Shown: one piece after another, positions 1 to 7,657 of the stretch
Numbering within the stretch: position 1 is the stretch's first letter
Layout of the letters: every line of letters begins with the position of its first letter
Assembly (NCBI GenBank): GCA_017418765.1
Contig: JAFOMV010000025.1
Coordinates: 1-11,586, forward strand
DNA length: 11,586 bases
From: Ruminococcus sp.
GTDB taxonomy: Bacteria > Bacillota_A > Clostridia > Oscillospirales > Ruminococcaceae
Direction of reading: 5' to 3'
The notes under the pieces: model-generated
What the model was told of the DNA's origin: nothing
The model's input: the letters and a program-made list of their open reading frames with translations, nothing else
Databases searched by the model: none
Made by a program: the position numbers and the translations under genes

Positions 1-642
1 ACGGGCAGTTATGTAATCCTCGGATGCTCTGTCCATTCCCTTGACGCCAAGCTTCTCGGAGGTCTCGCCCTTGTTCATGATACCGCCGTTTATAATGCTC
101 AGGTCTTCACAGTGGGATGCCACGAGAAGTCCGTTTTCATTAGAGAGTTCCAGTGCCTTCCGCATCATCTCGGCGTTTTCAACAGGTCTGCCGTCGTCGG
201 AGATACAAATGCATCCTGCATCCTTGAGAGCTTCAAAGTCGCAGAGACCGTTTCCGCTCATGCCGTTGGTGATACAGCCTACGGGATATACCTCAACTCC
301 TGTTCCCTTTGCCTTGTCGATGATATATCTGATAGTTTCGGGATTATCGCAGGGCGGCTTGGTATTCGGCATGGCCAGCACTCCTGTTACTCCGCCTGCC
401 AGTGCCGCAGCACAGCCTGTGAGTATATCCTCCTTGTACTCCAGTCCCGGGTCACGGAAATGAACGTGCATATCAAAAAGAGAAGGCATGAGTACAAGTC
501 CTGTACCGTCTATAACAGTATCTGCGGTATCGGTTATTTCCCCGGATACTTTAGTAATTTTTCCTTCGCTGATAAGAACGTCTGTGACCTTGTCTGTATC
601 GGTATCAACTGCACGGATGTTTCTGATAAGTATTGATGACAT
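1..642 (-). CDS. pyrC: Dihydroorotase, N-terminal part (gene runs off the left edge)
   Basis: Zinc-dependent amidohydrolase that cyclises N-carbamoyl-aspartate to dihydroorotate, the third step of cytosolic pyrimidine synthesis. The 214 visible residues stay open to base 1, about half of the usual 420-430. Residues 57-66 carry the metal-binding signature [10 protein letters not shown] (His59, His61). Further family motifs are MPNTKPP near 91, SDDGRPV near 149-155 and ASHCED near 175-180, where His177 is a likely metal ligand. The ATG start is preceded by GCGAGGT and lies 13 nt after the pyrR stop, so the two genes are surely co-transcribed from the PyrR-attenuated promoter. Hydantoinase and allantoinase are relatives, but the HFRDPG motif and the pyrR neighbour favour PyrC. 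Confidence 0.95.
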   Translation of the reverse strand, partial: MSSILIRNIRAVDTDTDKVTDVLISEGKITKVSGEITDTADTVIDGTGLVLMPSLFDMHVHFRDPGLEYKEDILTGCAAALAGGVTGVLAMPNTKPPCDNPETIRYIIDKAKGTGVEVYPVGCITNGMSGNGLCDFEALKDAGCICISDDGRPVENAEMMRKALELSNENGLLVASHCEDLSIINGGIMNKGETSEKLGVKGMDRASEDYITAR

Positions 643-655
643 ATTGACCTCGCTT

Positions 656-1177
656 TCAGTAAATGGATACGCTGTCCGAGCCGTCGGTCTCGGTTACTGA
701 TACCCTGACCTTTTCGCTGTGGGAAGTTGGAAGATTCTTTCCGACATAATCTGGACGTATGGGGAGTTCTCTGTGACCTCTGTCTACAAGAACGGCAAGC
801 TGTATAGTTCTTGGCCTGCCACGCTTGATAAGAGCGTCCAGAGCGGCACGGGCACTTCGTCCCGTAAACAGGACATCGTCCACAAGAACAACATCTTTAT
901 CTGTGATATCGAAAGTAATATCAGTCTTTTCATCGTGGTCTGAAGAAGTCCTGTCATCCCTGTATGGTGTGATATCGAGAGTTCCGAATGGGACTTCCGT
1001 TTTTTCCAGCTCTGATAGCTTGTCCGCTATCCTTCTGCCGATGGGCACTCCTCTTGAATAGACGCCCACAATAGCCAGACTGTCAGTGCCCTTGTTCCTT
1101 TCGATGATCTCATAGGAGATACGGGCGATGGCACGGCTCATAGCCTTTTCGTCCATGATTATGCGTTTTTCTTCCAC
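656..1177 (-). CDS. pyrR: PyrR, pyrimidine operon attenuator / uracil phosphoribosyltransferase
   Basis: Cytosolic RNA-binding regulator. With UMP or UTP bound, family members grip a leader hairpin and let the downstream terminator form; many also convert uracil plus PRPP to UMP. The 173 residues match the usual length of about 175-180. The PRPP loop [20 protein letters not shown] is at 96-115, and the typical C-terminal [20 protein letters not shown] is at 133-152. The start is GTG: AAAGGAG (1192-1186) lies 8 nt before it, whereas the first in-frame ATG, seven codons later, has no ribosome binding site at the right distance. It is the first gene of the operon, with pyrC following 13 nt after the stop. 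A matching PyrR target lies in the leader, so the gene probably controls itself. Confidence 0.96.
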   Translation of the reverse strand: MEEKRIIMDEKAMSRAIARISYEIIERNKGTDSLAIVGVYSRGVPIGRRIADKLSELEKTEVPFGTLDITPYRDDRTSSDHDEKTDITFDITDKDVVLVDDVLFTGRSARAALDALIKRGRPRTIQLAVLVDRGHRELPIRPDYVGKNLPTSHSEKVRVSVTETDGSDSVSIY

Positions 1178-1198
1178 CTGATCAGCTCCTTTAAATAT

Positions 1199-1232
1199 GA
1201 AAAATACCCGCCTGCGGTCTGCAAACGGGTAT
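1199..1232 (-). terminator. Attenuator terminator in the pyrR leader
   Basis: On the minus strand ATACCCGTTTGC pairs with GCAGGCGGGTAT, a 12-bp stem with two G-U pairs and a 5-nt loop (AGACC), followed directly by five T residues. It sits just before the pyrR ribosome binding site, as expected for the transcription terminator that PyrR controls. Confidence 0.88.
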
Positions 1233-1275
1233 ACTTATAGCTATAGTATAGTTACAATCAAGTTAACCGCCTTGC
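1209..1275 (-). promoter_or_regulatory. Candidate antiterminator of the pyr leader
   Basis: On the minus strand GCAAGGCGG, the 3' side of the PyrR-binding hairpin, can pair with CCGTTTGC, the 5' side of the terminator, leaving one bulged G. Between them TATACTATAG and CTATAAGTATA form a near-perfect hairpin with one bulged A. This structure excludes both the PyrR-binding hairpin and the terminator, which is the logic of PyrR attenuation. The pairing was found by eye and not energy-scored. Confidence 0.5.
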
Positions 1276-1300
1276 CAACCTCACAGGATCGAATTAAAGG
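1270..1300 (-). promoter_or_regulatory. PyrR-binding hairpin (anti-antiterminator)
   Basis: On the minus strand the core GATCCTGTGAGGTT matches the known PyrR target ARUCCNGNGAGGYU at 13 of 14 positions; the single departure, G for the first A, keeps a G-U pair with the last base. It forms a short stem around the hexaloop CTGTGA, with outer pairs CCTT/AAGG. It lies about 40 nt upstream of the terminator on the transcript. Binding of PyrR with UMP or UTP here would favour termination. Confidence 0.85.
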
Positions 1301-1322
1301 GTAGTTTTCAAAGATCGTTACT

Positions 1323-1351
1323 ATTATATCACAACAAAGCAATACTGTCAA
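1323..1351 (-). promoter_or_regulatory. Sigma-A promoter of the pyr operon
   Basis: On the minus strand TTGACA (1351-1346), 17 bp, then TATAAT (1328-1323), a full consensus match. Transcription should begin near 1316, giving a leader of about 140 nt that contains the PyrR-binding hairpin and the terminator. The remaining stretch 1352-1490, up to the next gene's ribosome binding site, is AT-rich; no convincing plus-strand promoter was seen in it. Confidence 0.88.
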
Positions 1352-1504
1352 GTACAATATCAAAAATTTATAACGATATATTGTAAATGAGTTATATCCA
1401 AGAAAGTTCATACATTATTTACAATTTACACCGCACATTTTCCTCATCTGCTTCGTTAAACTTATTGATCACAGGCAAATGTTGCCGCAAAGGAGGTTAT
1501 ATAT

Positions 1505-3949
1505 ATGAAAAATCCTCAACGATTCTTTTCGATATCACTTGCCGTATGCATGACGGCCGGCTTTGCTTCATATCTTCCGATGACCGCAAATGCAGCCGCT
1601 TACAACTGGGACGCAAGGCCTGCATGGACACCTCATGACTTCGTTTCAGCTATGGATTTCATGAATAAGTACGGCTCTACTCACTCTGAAAATAATACGA
1701 TATGTATAGTAAAACATGTTCCTGATGGTATGCACCTGACCGCAGATATCAAGGCAGAAAACAGTCAGCCTCAGGAAAGAACGGATGCAGACTATGAAAG
1801 CAAGATCTTTACTTTTGAATTCGAGATGCCGAATGATGCAGCTGCATCCGATAACAAAGAAAAAGATTATGAAAAATCCGCTTTACAGAGGTATATCGAT
1901 TTTCATGGTTACACTGACAGCAGCTTTGTAGGATATCATTATGAAGCATTGATAATAAATGCCAATCTGAATACAAAGTTTACTATCATGACAAATATTG
2001 CCGAAAAAGCAAATAGCTTTTCTGAGGATGGAGCTTCGGTATATACTTTTGAAAACGGAAATGAAACAGATATTTTCGGCTGGCTTCCCGATTCATATCC
2101 TGAATACACCGAATTCGTCAATAAGAACGGCAATCTGTCATTACATGAGGGAAAGCTGGTTTACTGTCATGATATCAATTATTCAACCGGCGCAGTTCTC
2201 GATACAAAGCAGACAGGCACAGGTAAACTGAAATGTACATCCGACATCAGTACCTATAACGAAATGGTAATGAAAGCAGCCGGCAATACCTCACACCTTG
2301 TACAGGTATACGAAGGTGACAAGGCAGGAGAAGTCTCAATATCTTTTGATGCCAATATCCCTTGGGCTCCCGAAGAACACAAACTTCCCGTGCAAACTGC
2401 TTCAGTTTATGTTAACGATGATATGACTGTAAGCAGCTCAAAAAATGAACTGCCAGACTGGATACCGCATGATCAAGACTCACTTATTGATTTTCTTGAT
2501 AAGCACGGAAAAACATGGGTACAGGATGGCATTATCTGCTGTGCCCGTCAGATAAATGAAATGATAAGCACCAGATATACCTACAGCTTTTCGGGTTCAG
2601 CTGCTGAAAATATTAAAGACTACGTCATTTTCAGCGAGAGAATATCCCCTGACAGTGAAGTTCCGAGTCTTGTTTATGAAGTAACTGCATACAGGATCCC
2701 GAACGGCACCGACCTTGATATCAGCTTCAATTACGGCAGTTCACAAAAAAAGATCACTGCTTCCTTTGCATTTGAAAAGGATAGCTCAGGTCATATCACT
2801 CAGAAGGATATTTACTCATGGCTGCCTGACAGCGACGAGGAATTCAATGATTACTATAAAAAGCACGGTGATTTCTCTATCCAGAACGGATATATTGTGT
2901 ACTGCACAAGTATACCTGCTTCTTCCGGATACAACCTATATCTTCACCAGAACGGCACGGGCACTGTTTCGGAATATCATGAAGAAGTCTCAGCACCTGC
3001 CAAAGATATCACACGTGATGGCGGTACTATGCACTTCGTTAAGCTTTACAAGCCTTTAAATGAAGGCACAGTCAGACTTGATATCCTCAAGGCAAACAAG
3101 GATACAGATGTTCTTCCGTCTGACGGCGTCGATACCGCTTATTTCAGAATAGACAAGGATATGAATATCACTGCTGCTGAAAAATCAGACATGAAAACAA
3201 CTGTCAAAGGAGACTGCAACGGTGATGGTATCATAGGTATCTCCGATGCTGTGGCTTTACAGAATTGGCTGCTCGGCAGAGAAGTTCTTTCCGAAAACGG
3301 TGAAGCCGATATTAATGAAGATAATGTTGTTGACGTATTTGATCTCATAGCTTTAAAGTCGAAGATCATGGATATTATGTCAGAAGCTCCGAAACCTGTT
3401 ATGGCTGTGATAAATCAGAATTATGCATGGCTTCCTGTTCAGAAAGTTCAGATATACGATCAGTATGGCACTGTTTACAGATACTCAAACAGTGTCAGCA
3501 GCGATCAAAACCGAAAAGACTTTAATGATGCAATTCTGAAAATGGAAAGCGATGACTGGTATGAGCAGATACAGAACATAATGGATAGTGCAGCAGAAAA
3601 TACTTTGGAACAGGTAAAGTCAAATAGTTCCTACTGCATAAAGAGCAGTTACTGTATTAATGACCGACTTATTAACAGCATTGCCGGTTTTTCTGAAAAA
3701 GCAGAGAAATATAGTAAAAAGCCGCTTTTTAAAGTAAATGTTGCTGATGACATGGGCGCAACTACTGTTTATATAATTGGCAAAACCTCAAACAAAAAGC
3801 CGGTTTACTCGGCTATTGCTGAATACGGGGATTATTCAGGCTGTATAGACGATAAGGATGTGAAGACATTCATACATATGCTTATAGATAATAAAATAGC
3901 TTCACCTCTCATCCTTCAGGCTATGAGCGAAAAAAATTATGCGTACTAA
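1505..3949 (+). CDS. Secreted protein with four W-P repeats, an internal dockerin and an unknown C-terminal domain
   Basis: Probable cellulosome-associated extracellular protein of 814 residues; no catalytic domain recognised. Residues 1-30 are a signal peptide with likely cleavage after ANA. Residues 41-560 hold four related segments starting at W41, W193, W319 and W439. Each follows W-x-P-(H)D..., an F/Y-x-x-K-x-G core and a strand ending in I/V-x-Y/C-C or similar, in an A-B-A-B order. Residues 567-625 are a type I dockerin: loop one DCNGDGIIGISD, loop two DINEDNVVDVFD, both with the aspartates and asparagine expected to bind calcium. Residues 626-814 resemble no family I know. AGGAGG lies 8 nt before the ATG. 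The dockerin is internal rather than terminal, which is less common. The repeats could bind carbohydrate or protein; this is a guess. Domain calls: dockerin sure, repeats seen directly, function unknown. Confidence 0.85.
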   Translation: MKNPQRFFSISLAVCMTAGFASYLPMTANAAAYNWDARPAWTPHDFVSAMDFMNKYGSTHSENNTICIVKHVPDGMHLTADIKAENSQPQERTDADYESKIFTFEFEMPNDAAASDNKEKDYEKSALQRYIDFHGYTDSSFVGYHYEALIINANLNTKFTIMTNIAEKANSFSEDGASVYTFENGNETDIFGWLPDSYPEYTEFVNKNGNLSLHEGKLVYCHDINYSTGAVLDTKQTGTGKLKCTSDISTYNEMVMKAAGNTSHLVQVYEGDKAGEVSISFDANIPWAPEEHKLPVQTASVYVNDDMTVSSSKNELPDWIPHDQDSLIDFLDKHGKTWVQDGIICCARQINEMISTRYTYSFSGSAAENIKDYVIFSERISPDSEVPSLVYEVTAYRIPNGTDLDISFNYGSSQKKITASFAFEKDSSGHITQKDIYSWLPDSDEEFNDYYKKHGDFSIQNGYIVYCTSIPASSGYNLYLHQNGTGTVSEYHEEVSAPAKDITRDGGTMHFVKLYKPLNEGTVRLDILKANKDTDVLPSDGVDTAYFRIDKDMNITAAEKSDMKTTVKGDCNGDGIIGISDAVALQNWLLGREVLSENGEADINEDNVVDVFDLIALKSKIMDIMSEAPKPVMAVINQNYAWLPVQKVQIYDQYGTVYRYSNSVSSDQNRKDFNDAILKMESDDWYEQIQNIMDSAAENTLEQVKSNSSYCIKSSYCINDRLINSIAGFSEKAEKYSKKPLFKVNVADDMGATTVYIIGKTSNKKPVYSAIAEYGDYSGCIDDKDVKTFIHMLIDNKIASPLILQAMSEKNYAY
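2081..2250 (+). repeat. Second W-P segment of the 814-residue protein, representative of four
   Basis: The segment from W193 reads GWLPDSYPEYTEFVNKNGN and then a strand ending LVYCHDI. The segment from W439 (base 2819) reads SWLPDSDEEFNDYYKKHGD and then IVYCTSI, and both go on to a Q-x-G-T-G motif. The segments from W41 (base 1625) and W319 (base 2459) share W-T/I-P-H-D and K-Y/H-G but lack the VYC strand in that exact form. Spacings are 152, 126 and 120 residues, which fits duplication of a two-part unit. Confidence 0.65.
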
Positions 3950-3977
3950 AACAAAAGAAAGAAAAATAAATCATTAC

Positions 3978-4036
3978 GGACAAGCTTAAAACTTGTTCAA
4001 ACAACTGATGGGCGGACAGATGTCTGCCCATCAGTT
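3978..4036 (+). terminator. Hairpins after the 814-residue protein gene, probable terminator
   Basis: AACTGATGGGCGGACA (4003-4018) pairs with TGTCTGCCCATCAGTT (4021-4036) with a single G-U pair, a very stable stem of about 15 bp with a tight loop. Only a weak T-rich tract (CTCTATTT) follows. A smaller hairpin, GGACAAG/CTTGTTC (3978-3998), precedes it. The position 29-90 nt after the stop codon fits a terminator, but the poor T-tract leaves some doubt. Confidence 0.6.
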
Positions 4037-4061
4037 CTCTATTTAGTCATATATACTCTCA

Positions 4062-4352
4062 GTGAGATTTCCCTTATTAGCGCATTTTCGATATATATAT
4101 CAAAAAAATCACAAAGATTATACAGATTCGTCTGTTATCATTGACATAGACCTTTTCAATTCTGTTGACGGCGACGCAAACTGTGATACTGCAATGAATA
4201 TGAGCGATGCGATCCTCATTATGCAGTCAATAGCAAATCCTGCAAAGTATAAGCTCACTTCCCAGGGAAACTTCAACGCTGACACTGACGGGGACGGTAT
4301 AACAAATTCTTATGCACTGGCTATACAGAAGAAACTGCTTCACCTTGAATGA
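4062..4352 (+). pseudogene. Orphan dockerin fragment, 5'-truncated gene remnant
   Basis: This frame encodes a dockerin and little else. The first half, GDANCDTAMNMSDAILIMQS, is close to the dockerin of the neighbouring GH5 enzyme ([20 protein letters not shown]). The second half, NADTDGDGITNSYALAIQ, matches [20 protein letters not shown] there. The aspartate that ends the second calcium loop is replaced by tyrosine, and a 7-8 residue segment between the halves (GYDQYHI in the neighbour) is missing. The frame is open only from 4047 and its first start codon is a GTG without a ribosome binding site. There is no signal peptide or enzyme domain. The simplest reading is the 3' end of a lost cellulosomal gene. 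An intact small secreted dockerin is unlikely. Confidence 0.7.
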
Positions 4353-4445
4353 AAATGATCGGCAGATAATTATTGAGCTTCCGTTCATAGATCAGTTCCT
4401 AACCGTCAGCCTGACAAACCGAAACATTTATGAATCATTATATAC

Positions 4446-4487
4446 AAAACGGGGAAACCTTTTCAAAAGGTCTCCCCTGTTTTTATT
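4446..4487. terminator. Bidirectional terminator between converging genes
   Basis: GGGGA-a-ACCTT (4451-4461) and AAGGT-c-TCCCC (4467-4477) form an interrupted stem, flanked by AAAAC on the left and TGTTTTTATT on the right. On the plus strand it ends in a T-run; on the minus strand it is followed by CGTTTTGT. It lies just past the stop of the GH5 gene and downstream of the dockerin fragment, so it can stop transcription from both sides. Confidence 0.75.
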
Positions 4488-4488
4488 A

Positions 4489-7302
4489 TTAAAGTGTTGC
4501 AGGAAGTGAAGTTATAAGTTCAAGCATAAGCTGCTGTATAGCAAGTGCATCCTTATTTGTAAGTCCGTTTCCTGCTGATTCGCAGTCTGCGTTGATCTTA
4601 CCCTGTGAAGTTATGTGGTACTGATCGTAACCGGTCTCACTGAATCTTGAAGGATTTGCAAGTGCCTGCATGATAAGTACAGCATCTGAAATATTGACCT
4701 TGCCATCACAGTTTGAATCACCGTAAAGTGTTACATTTAAATTCTGCTGCGGCTGTGTCTGGATAGGCTGAGTCTGTGGAGGCTGTGTCTGTATTGGCTG
4801 AGTCTGAACAGGCTGTGACTGTCCGAATACAGATGCAGGCTTGGAATTCTTCATTGCACCGAAGAATATCTTGCCCCACTCTGTAAGGTTCTTACCATCC
4901 CAGTCATTAGTAAGGTCGAGATACTCAACTCCGCCGCCGTTGCCCTTCCATGACCATGCAAGGTAACCAAGGCCCTTCTGCTCGCAGTAGTTCATGAGAG
5001 CTATCTCATCAACATCACCATCGCTGTGCTTATAGCCGAATTCGCCTGCAAGAACAGGAGCTCCGCTTGTGAGCGCACCGTCTAAGTTATCCTTGATAGT
5101 CTGAGCGTTCTTGCCTGCTGTTCCATAGAAGTGGATAGAGAATACTGTGTTCTTATCAGGGTCAGAATTGAATACATCCTTACCTTTTTCCTTGATAGCT
5201 GTACCATACTGTCCCCAGCCTGCTGCATCTATCATTATCATATTCTTGATACCTGCGTTACGGACTACCTTGATAGCTTCTGTGCTGCCCTTAGCCCAGT
5301 TAGCGCTGTCCCACTTGCCTACCCATTCGTTGGCAATATTGAGGATAACGATATCCCTGTTAGCGTTGAGTACATCCTTGTTTCCAGCCCAGTATTTAGC
5401 AGCTGCAACAATATCATCTACCTTGTCGCTGCCTGTAGCATCATGAGCTTCCAGCACGCAAACAAGCTTATTTTCTCTGCACCAGCCGATTATCTTCTTC
5501 AGCTCGTTTTCGGATGTCTTAGTCCACTTAGCACCGTCAGCGCATACAACTCTTACGGTGTTGCATCCCTTTGCAGCAACAGCCTTGAGAGTCTGCTCAG
5601 TATTGCTCTGGAACCATGCATGAGCAACATTTACACCACGCATGATAAACTCATTGCCGTTAGCATCAACGATCTTCTGTCCTGAAACATGGAATCCGTC
5701 TGTTGCAGTCTGAGGCTGCTGATTTGTAGGTGTTGTGTCGTTATTAGGAGGAGTTACAGGAGTTGTTGCAGCGGGCTGAGAATTTCCTGAACCAACTTTA
5801 TAATCAGTCATTTTTATATCTCCGTCATGCCACCATATCTGGATCTCTCCGCCAGTCACTCCTGCAGGGATCTTAGACATAGGAACTTCTATAACAAGAT
5901 TACCATTTCCGTCAGTGCTTCCTTCCCACTCTATCTTCTCCCATTCACTGTTGTTGGCATATCCGATACAACCATTGCTGAATGAGTTAGGAGTTCCTGT
6001 AAATGTTACCTTGAAAGTACCGTTTCTGTCATTTCCTGAGATAGTGAAAGGATACTTTATTGTCTTATCTTCTTCCTCGCCTATTGTTGTGGTTGTTTCA
6101 TTATTATTAGGCGCAGGTGCTGTGGTATTTGCAGGAGGATTTGAGCTGCTGACACCAAGTACTTCCATCATCTTGTTTACAACAGGCTCGCTTTCCTTGT
6201 ACCATGTAAGATTGCTTCTGTTGAGATATCCGTGACACTCACCTGCTGATGAAGGCGCATTGATAACGTTGTTATCCCAAAGTACACAAGGTACACCCAT
6301 TTCCTTAGTAGTCTTTATGTACTGCTCAGCCCACTTTACTCTTGCCTGGGTATTTCCAAAGTTTGAAGTACCGAACTCACCAATGACTACAGGGATACCC
6401 TTTGAGGTAAATGTATTCTTGATGTTTGCCAGTGTGCTGCTGAGGTCATTTGAATACTTTGATGTAAATGAGCTGTGATCTGATACAGCAGTATTCATAG
6501 TGAAATCGTAAGGAACATAAGCGTGTATCGAGATAGCTACCATTTTATCATTAGGTACCTGTATCTTTGAGAACATTGTCTGATCTGCGGAAGCACAGTA
6601 TCCCGGGATCATCAGAAGACGATTCTTGTTGTTTGCTGAATCAGAGCTTCTTATGAGCTTTACAAAGTCCTGATTGAGCTTGTTGATGGTATCTACCTCA
6701 TTCTGCTGAGGTCCCCACCATTCGTGGTTAGTACCCTTGGCTCTCGGCTCATTCATGCTCTCGAAAATAAGGTGCTGGTCATAGCTCTTGAAAGCATCTG
6801 CGATCTGTGACCATATCTTGGTAAACTTAGGCTTCATCTCGTTGTATGCAGTGCCGAGGTCTGCTCTGTCTACCCAGTTCTCATGGTGCAGGTTAAGGAT
6901 AACATACATATTGTTATCAATAGCATAGTCTACAACTTCTTTGACTCTTGCCATCCATGCGGGATCAATATTATTGCTTCCGTCAAGATGATTGAACCAT
7001 GTTGTTGGTACACGGACTGTATTGAAGCCCTTAGCCTTTACTGCATCGATCATTGCCTTTGTTGTCTTAGGGTTGCCCCATGAAGTTTCTGTACCGACAC
7101 CGTTGGCATTTCCGCCGTATGCATCAAGAGTATTACCCAGATTCCAGCCTATTTTCATATCCTGAGTTATCTGGGAAGCTGACATGTTTGAAGCGGCATA
7201 AGCCTCAAATTCGCTTGCAGGAGCGATCCTGAGCGAAGAAAGCAGACAGATAGCTGCTGCTGAGAAGCTGATTACACGCTTCATGCTTTTTCTGTTTTCC
7301 AT
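4489..7302 (-). CDS. Cellulosomal GH5-CBM-GH5-dockerin enzyme (beta-glucanase plus beta-mannanase)
   Basis: Secreted 937-residue enzyme. In order: signal peptide (about 1-37); GH5 catalytic domain resembling subfamily 4 (about 45-385) with [10 protein letters not shown] at 52-61, HHENW at 139-143, acid/base Glu185 in NEP and nucleophile Glu309 in VVIGEFG; Thr/Asn/Pro linker; beta-rich carbohydrate-binding module (about 413-503, aromatic candidates W454, W459, W490, W491) that recalls CBM80; second linker; second GH5 domain resembling subfamily 8 mannanases (about 535-820) with acid/base Glu659 in NIANEW, nucleophile Glu754 in LAGEFG and the family's DAAGWGQ and LAWSWKGN; Gln/Pro/Thr repeat linker (about 828-853); dockerin (about 859-937) with [13 protein letters not shown]. 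By family the first domain cuts beta-1,4-glucans or xyloglucan and the second cuts mannan. All catalytic residues are present. AAGGAGG lies 8 nt before the ATG. Specificity and CBM family are inferred. Confidence 0.93.
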   Translation of the reverse strand: MENRKSMKRVISFSAAAICLLSSLRIAPASEFEAYAASNMSASQITQDMKIGWNLGNTLDAYGGNANGVGTETSWGNPKTTKAMIDAVKAKGFNTVRVPTTWFNHLDGSNNIDPAWMARVKEVVDYAIDNNMYVILNLHHENWVDRADLGTAYNEMKPKFTKIWSQIADAFKSYDQHLIFESMNEPRAKGTNHEWWGPQQNEVDTINKLNQDFVKLIRSSDSANNKNRLLMIPGYCASADQTMFSKIQVPNDKMVAISIHAYVPYDFTMNTAVSDHSSFTSKYSNDLSSTLANIKNTFTSKGIPVVIGEFGTSNFGNTQARVKWAEQYIKTTKEMGVPCVLWDNNVINAPSSAGECHGYLNRSNLTWYKESEPVVNKMMEVLGVSSSNPPANTTAPAPNNNETTTTIGEEEDKTIKYPFTISGNDRNGTFKVTFTGTPNSFSNGCIGYANNSEWEKIEWEGSTDGNGNLVIEVPMSKIPAGVTGGEIQIWWHDGDIKMTDYKVGSGNSQPAATTPVTPPNNDTTPTNQQPQTATDGFHVSGQKIVDANGNEFIMRGVNVAHAWFQSNTEQTLKAVAAKGCNTVRVVCADGAKWTKTSENELKKIIGWCRENKLVCVLEAHDATGSDKVDDIVAAAKYWAGNKDVLNANRDIVILNIANEWVGKWDSANWAKGSTEAIKVVRNAGIKNMIMIDAAGWGQYGTAIKEKGKDVFNSDPDKNTVFSIHFYGTAGKNAQTIKDNLDGALTSGAPVLAGEFGYKHSDGDVDEIALMNYCEQKGLGYLAWSWKGNGGGVEYLDLTNDWDGKNLTEWGKIFFGAMKNSKPASVFGQSQPVQTQPIQTQPPQTQPIQTQPQQNLNVTLYGDSNCDGKVNISDAVLIMQALANPSRFSETGYDQYHITSQGKINADCESAGNGLTNKDALAIQQLMLELITSLPATL

Positions 7303-7330
7303 TAGTAAACCCTCCTTGAAAAATCGCTTA

Positions 7331-7360
7331 GCAGAAAGAACAGTGCAGGAAACTTTCTGC
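7331..7360 (-). promoter_or_regulatory. Leader hairpin upstream of the GH5 gene
   Basis: GCAGAAAG (7331-7338) and CTTTCTGC (7353-7360) are a perfect 8-bp inverted repeat around a 14-nt loop. It lies within the predicted 5' untranslated leader, about 28 nt before the start codon and 15 nt before the ribosome binding site. It has no T-tract, so it is not a plain terminator. It could stabilise the message or be a regulator site. Confidence 0.4.
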
Positions 7361-7419
7361 CAATATCATAAAGTATGATTTAATAATTCAGTAATTAAAT
7401 TATACCCACTTATATTTAA

Positions 7420-7448
7420 ATCATATCTCATTTTATATCAAATGTCAA
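7420..7448 (-). promoter_or_regulatory. Sigma-A promoter of the GH5 enzyme gene
   Basis: On the minus strand TTGACA (7448-7443), 17 bp, TATGAT (7425-7420). The predicted transcript begins near 7413, giving a leader of about 110 nt. A second TATAAT lies slightly downstream at 7404-7399, without a good -35 partner. Confidence 0.78.
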
Positions 7449-7530
7449 GGAAAAAGCTTACATTCATTTAAAGCGGCACAGAATTTTGTAGAAATAATCA
7501 ATTGTAAGAAATCAACATTGTGCAACACAT

Positions 7531-7577
7531 CTAATATTATACTTAAAATAATATGGTTAAGCTAATATACTTTAAGT
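7531..7577. promoter_or_regulatory. AT-rich repeats upstream of the ExbB-like operon, possible operator
   Basis: CTAATATTATACTTAAA (7531-7547) is echoed by CTAATATACTTTAAG (7562-7576) 31 bp further on, about three helical turns. Within the first copy ATATTAT (7534-7540) and ATAATAT (7548-7554) form a perfect 7-bp inverted repeat. The pair ends 16 bp before the -35 box at 7593. AT-rich DNA gives chance repeats easily, so this is weak. Apart from this, the 340-bp gap 7303-7642 holds only the two divergent promoters and the GH5 leader. Confidence 0.3.
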
Positions 7578-7592
7578 AGAGCGAATATCACC

Positions 7593-7621
7593 TTGACATG
7601 ATGTATTTTTAGTAGTATAAT
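7593..7621 (+). promoter_or_regulatory. Sigma-A promoter of the ExbB/ExbD-like operon
   Basis: TTGACA (7593-7598), 17 bp, TATAAT (7616-7621), a full consensus match. Transcription should start near 7628, about 30 nt before the chosen start codon of the first gene. Confidence 0.87.
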
Positions 7622-7657
7622 TGATTTGTCGAATTATCATGAATGGGGGAGCAATCA

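Noticed and set aside
4738..4820. CRISPR-like or satellite repeat
   Set aside because: The short repeats encode the Gln/Pro/Thr linker of the GH5 enzyme ([10 protein letters not shown] and similar) and have no spacers.
5131..5685. Long open frames on the plus strand opposite the GH5 gene
   Set aside because: They are antisense shadows of a clearly real enzyme gene, with no ribosome binding sites and low-complexity hydrophobic content.
7643..7657. Upstream ATG start for the ExbB-like gene
   Set aside because: It has no ribosome binding site and lies only about 15 nt from the predicted transcription start, while GGGGAG is correctly placed for the ATG at 7658.
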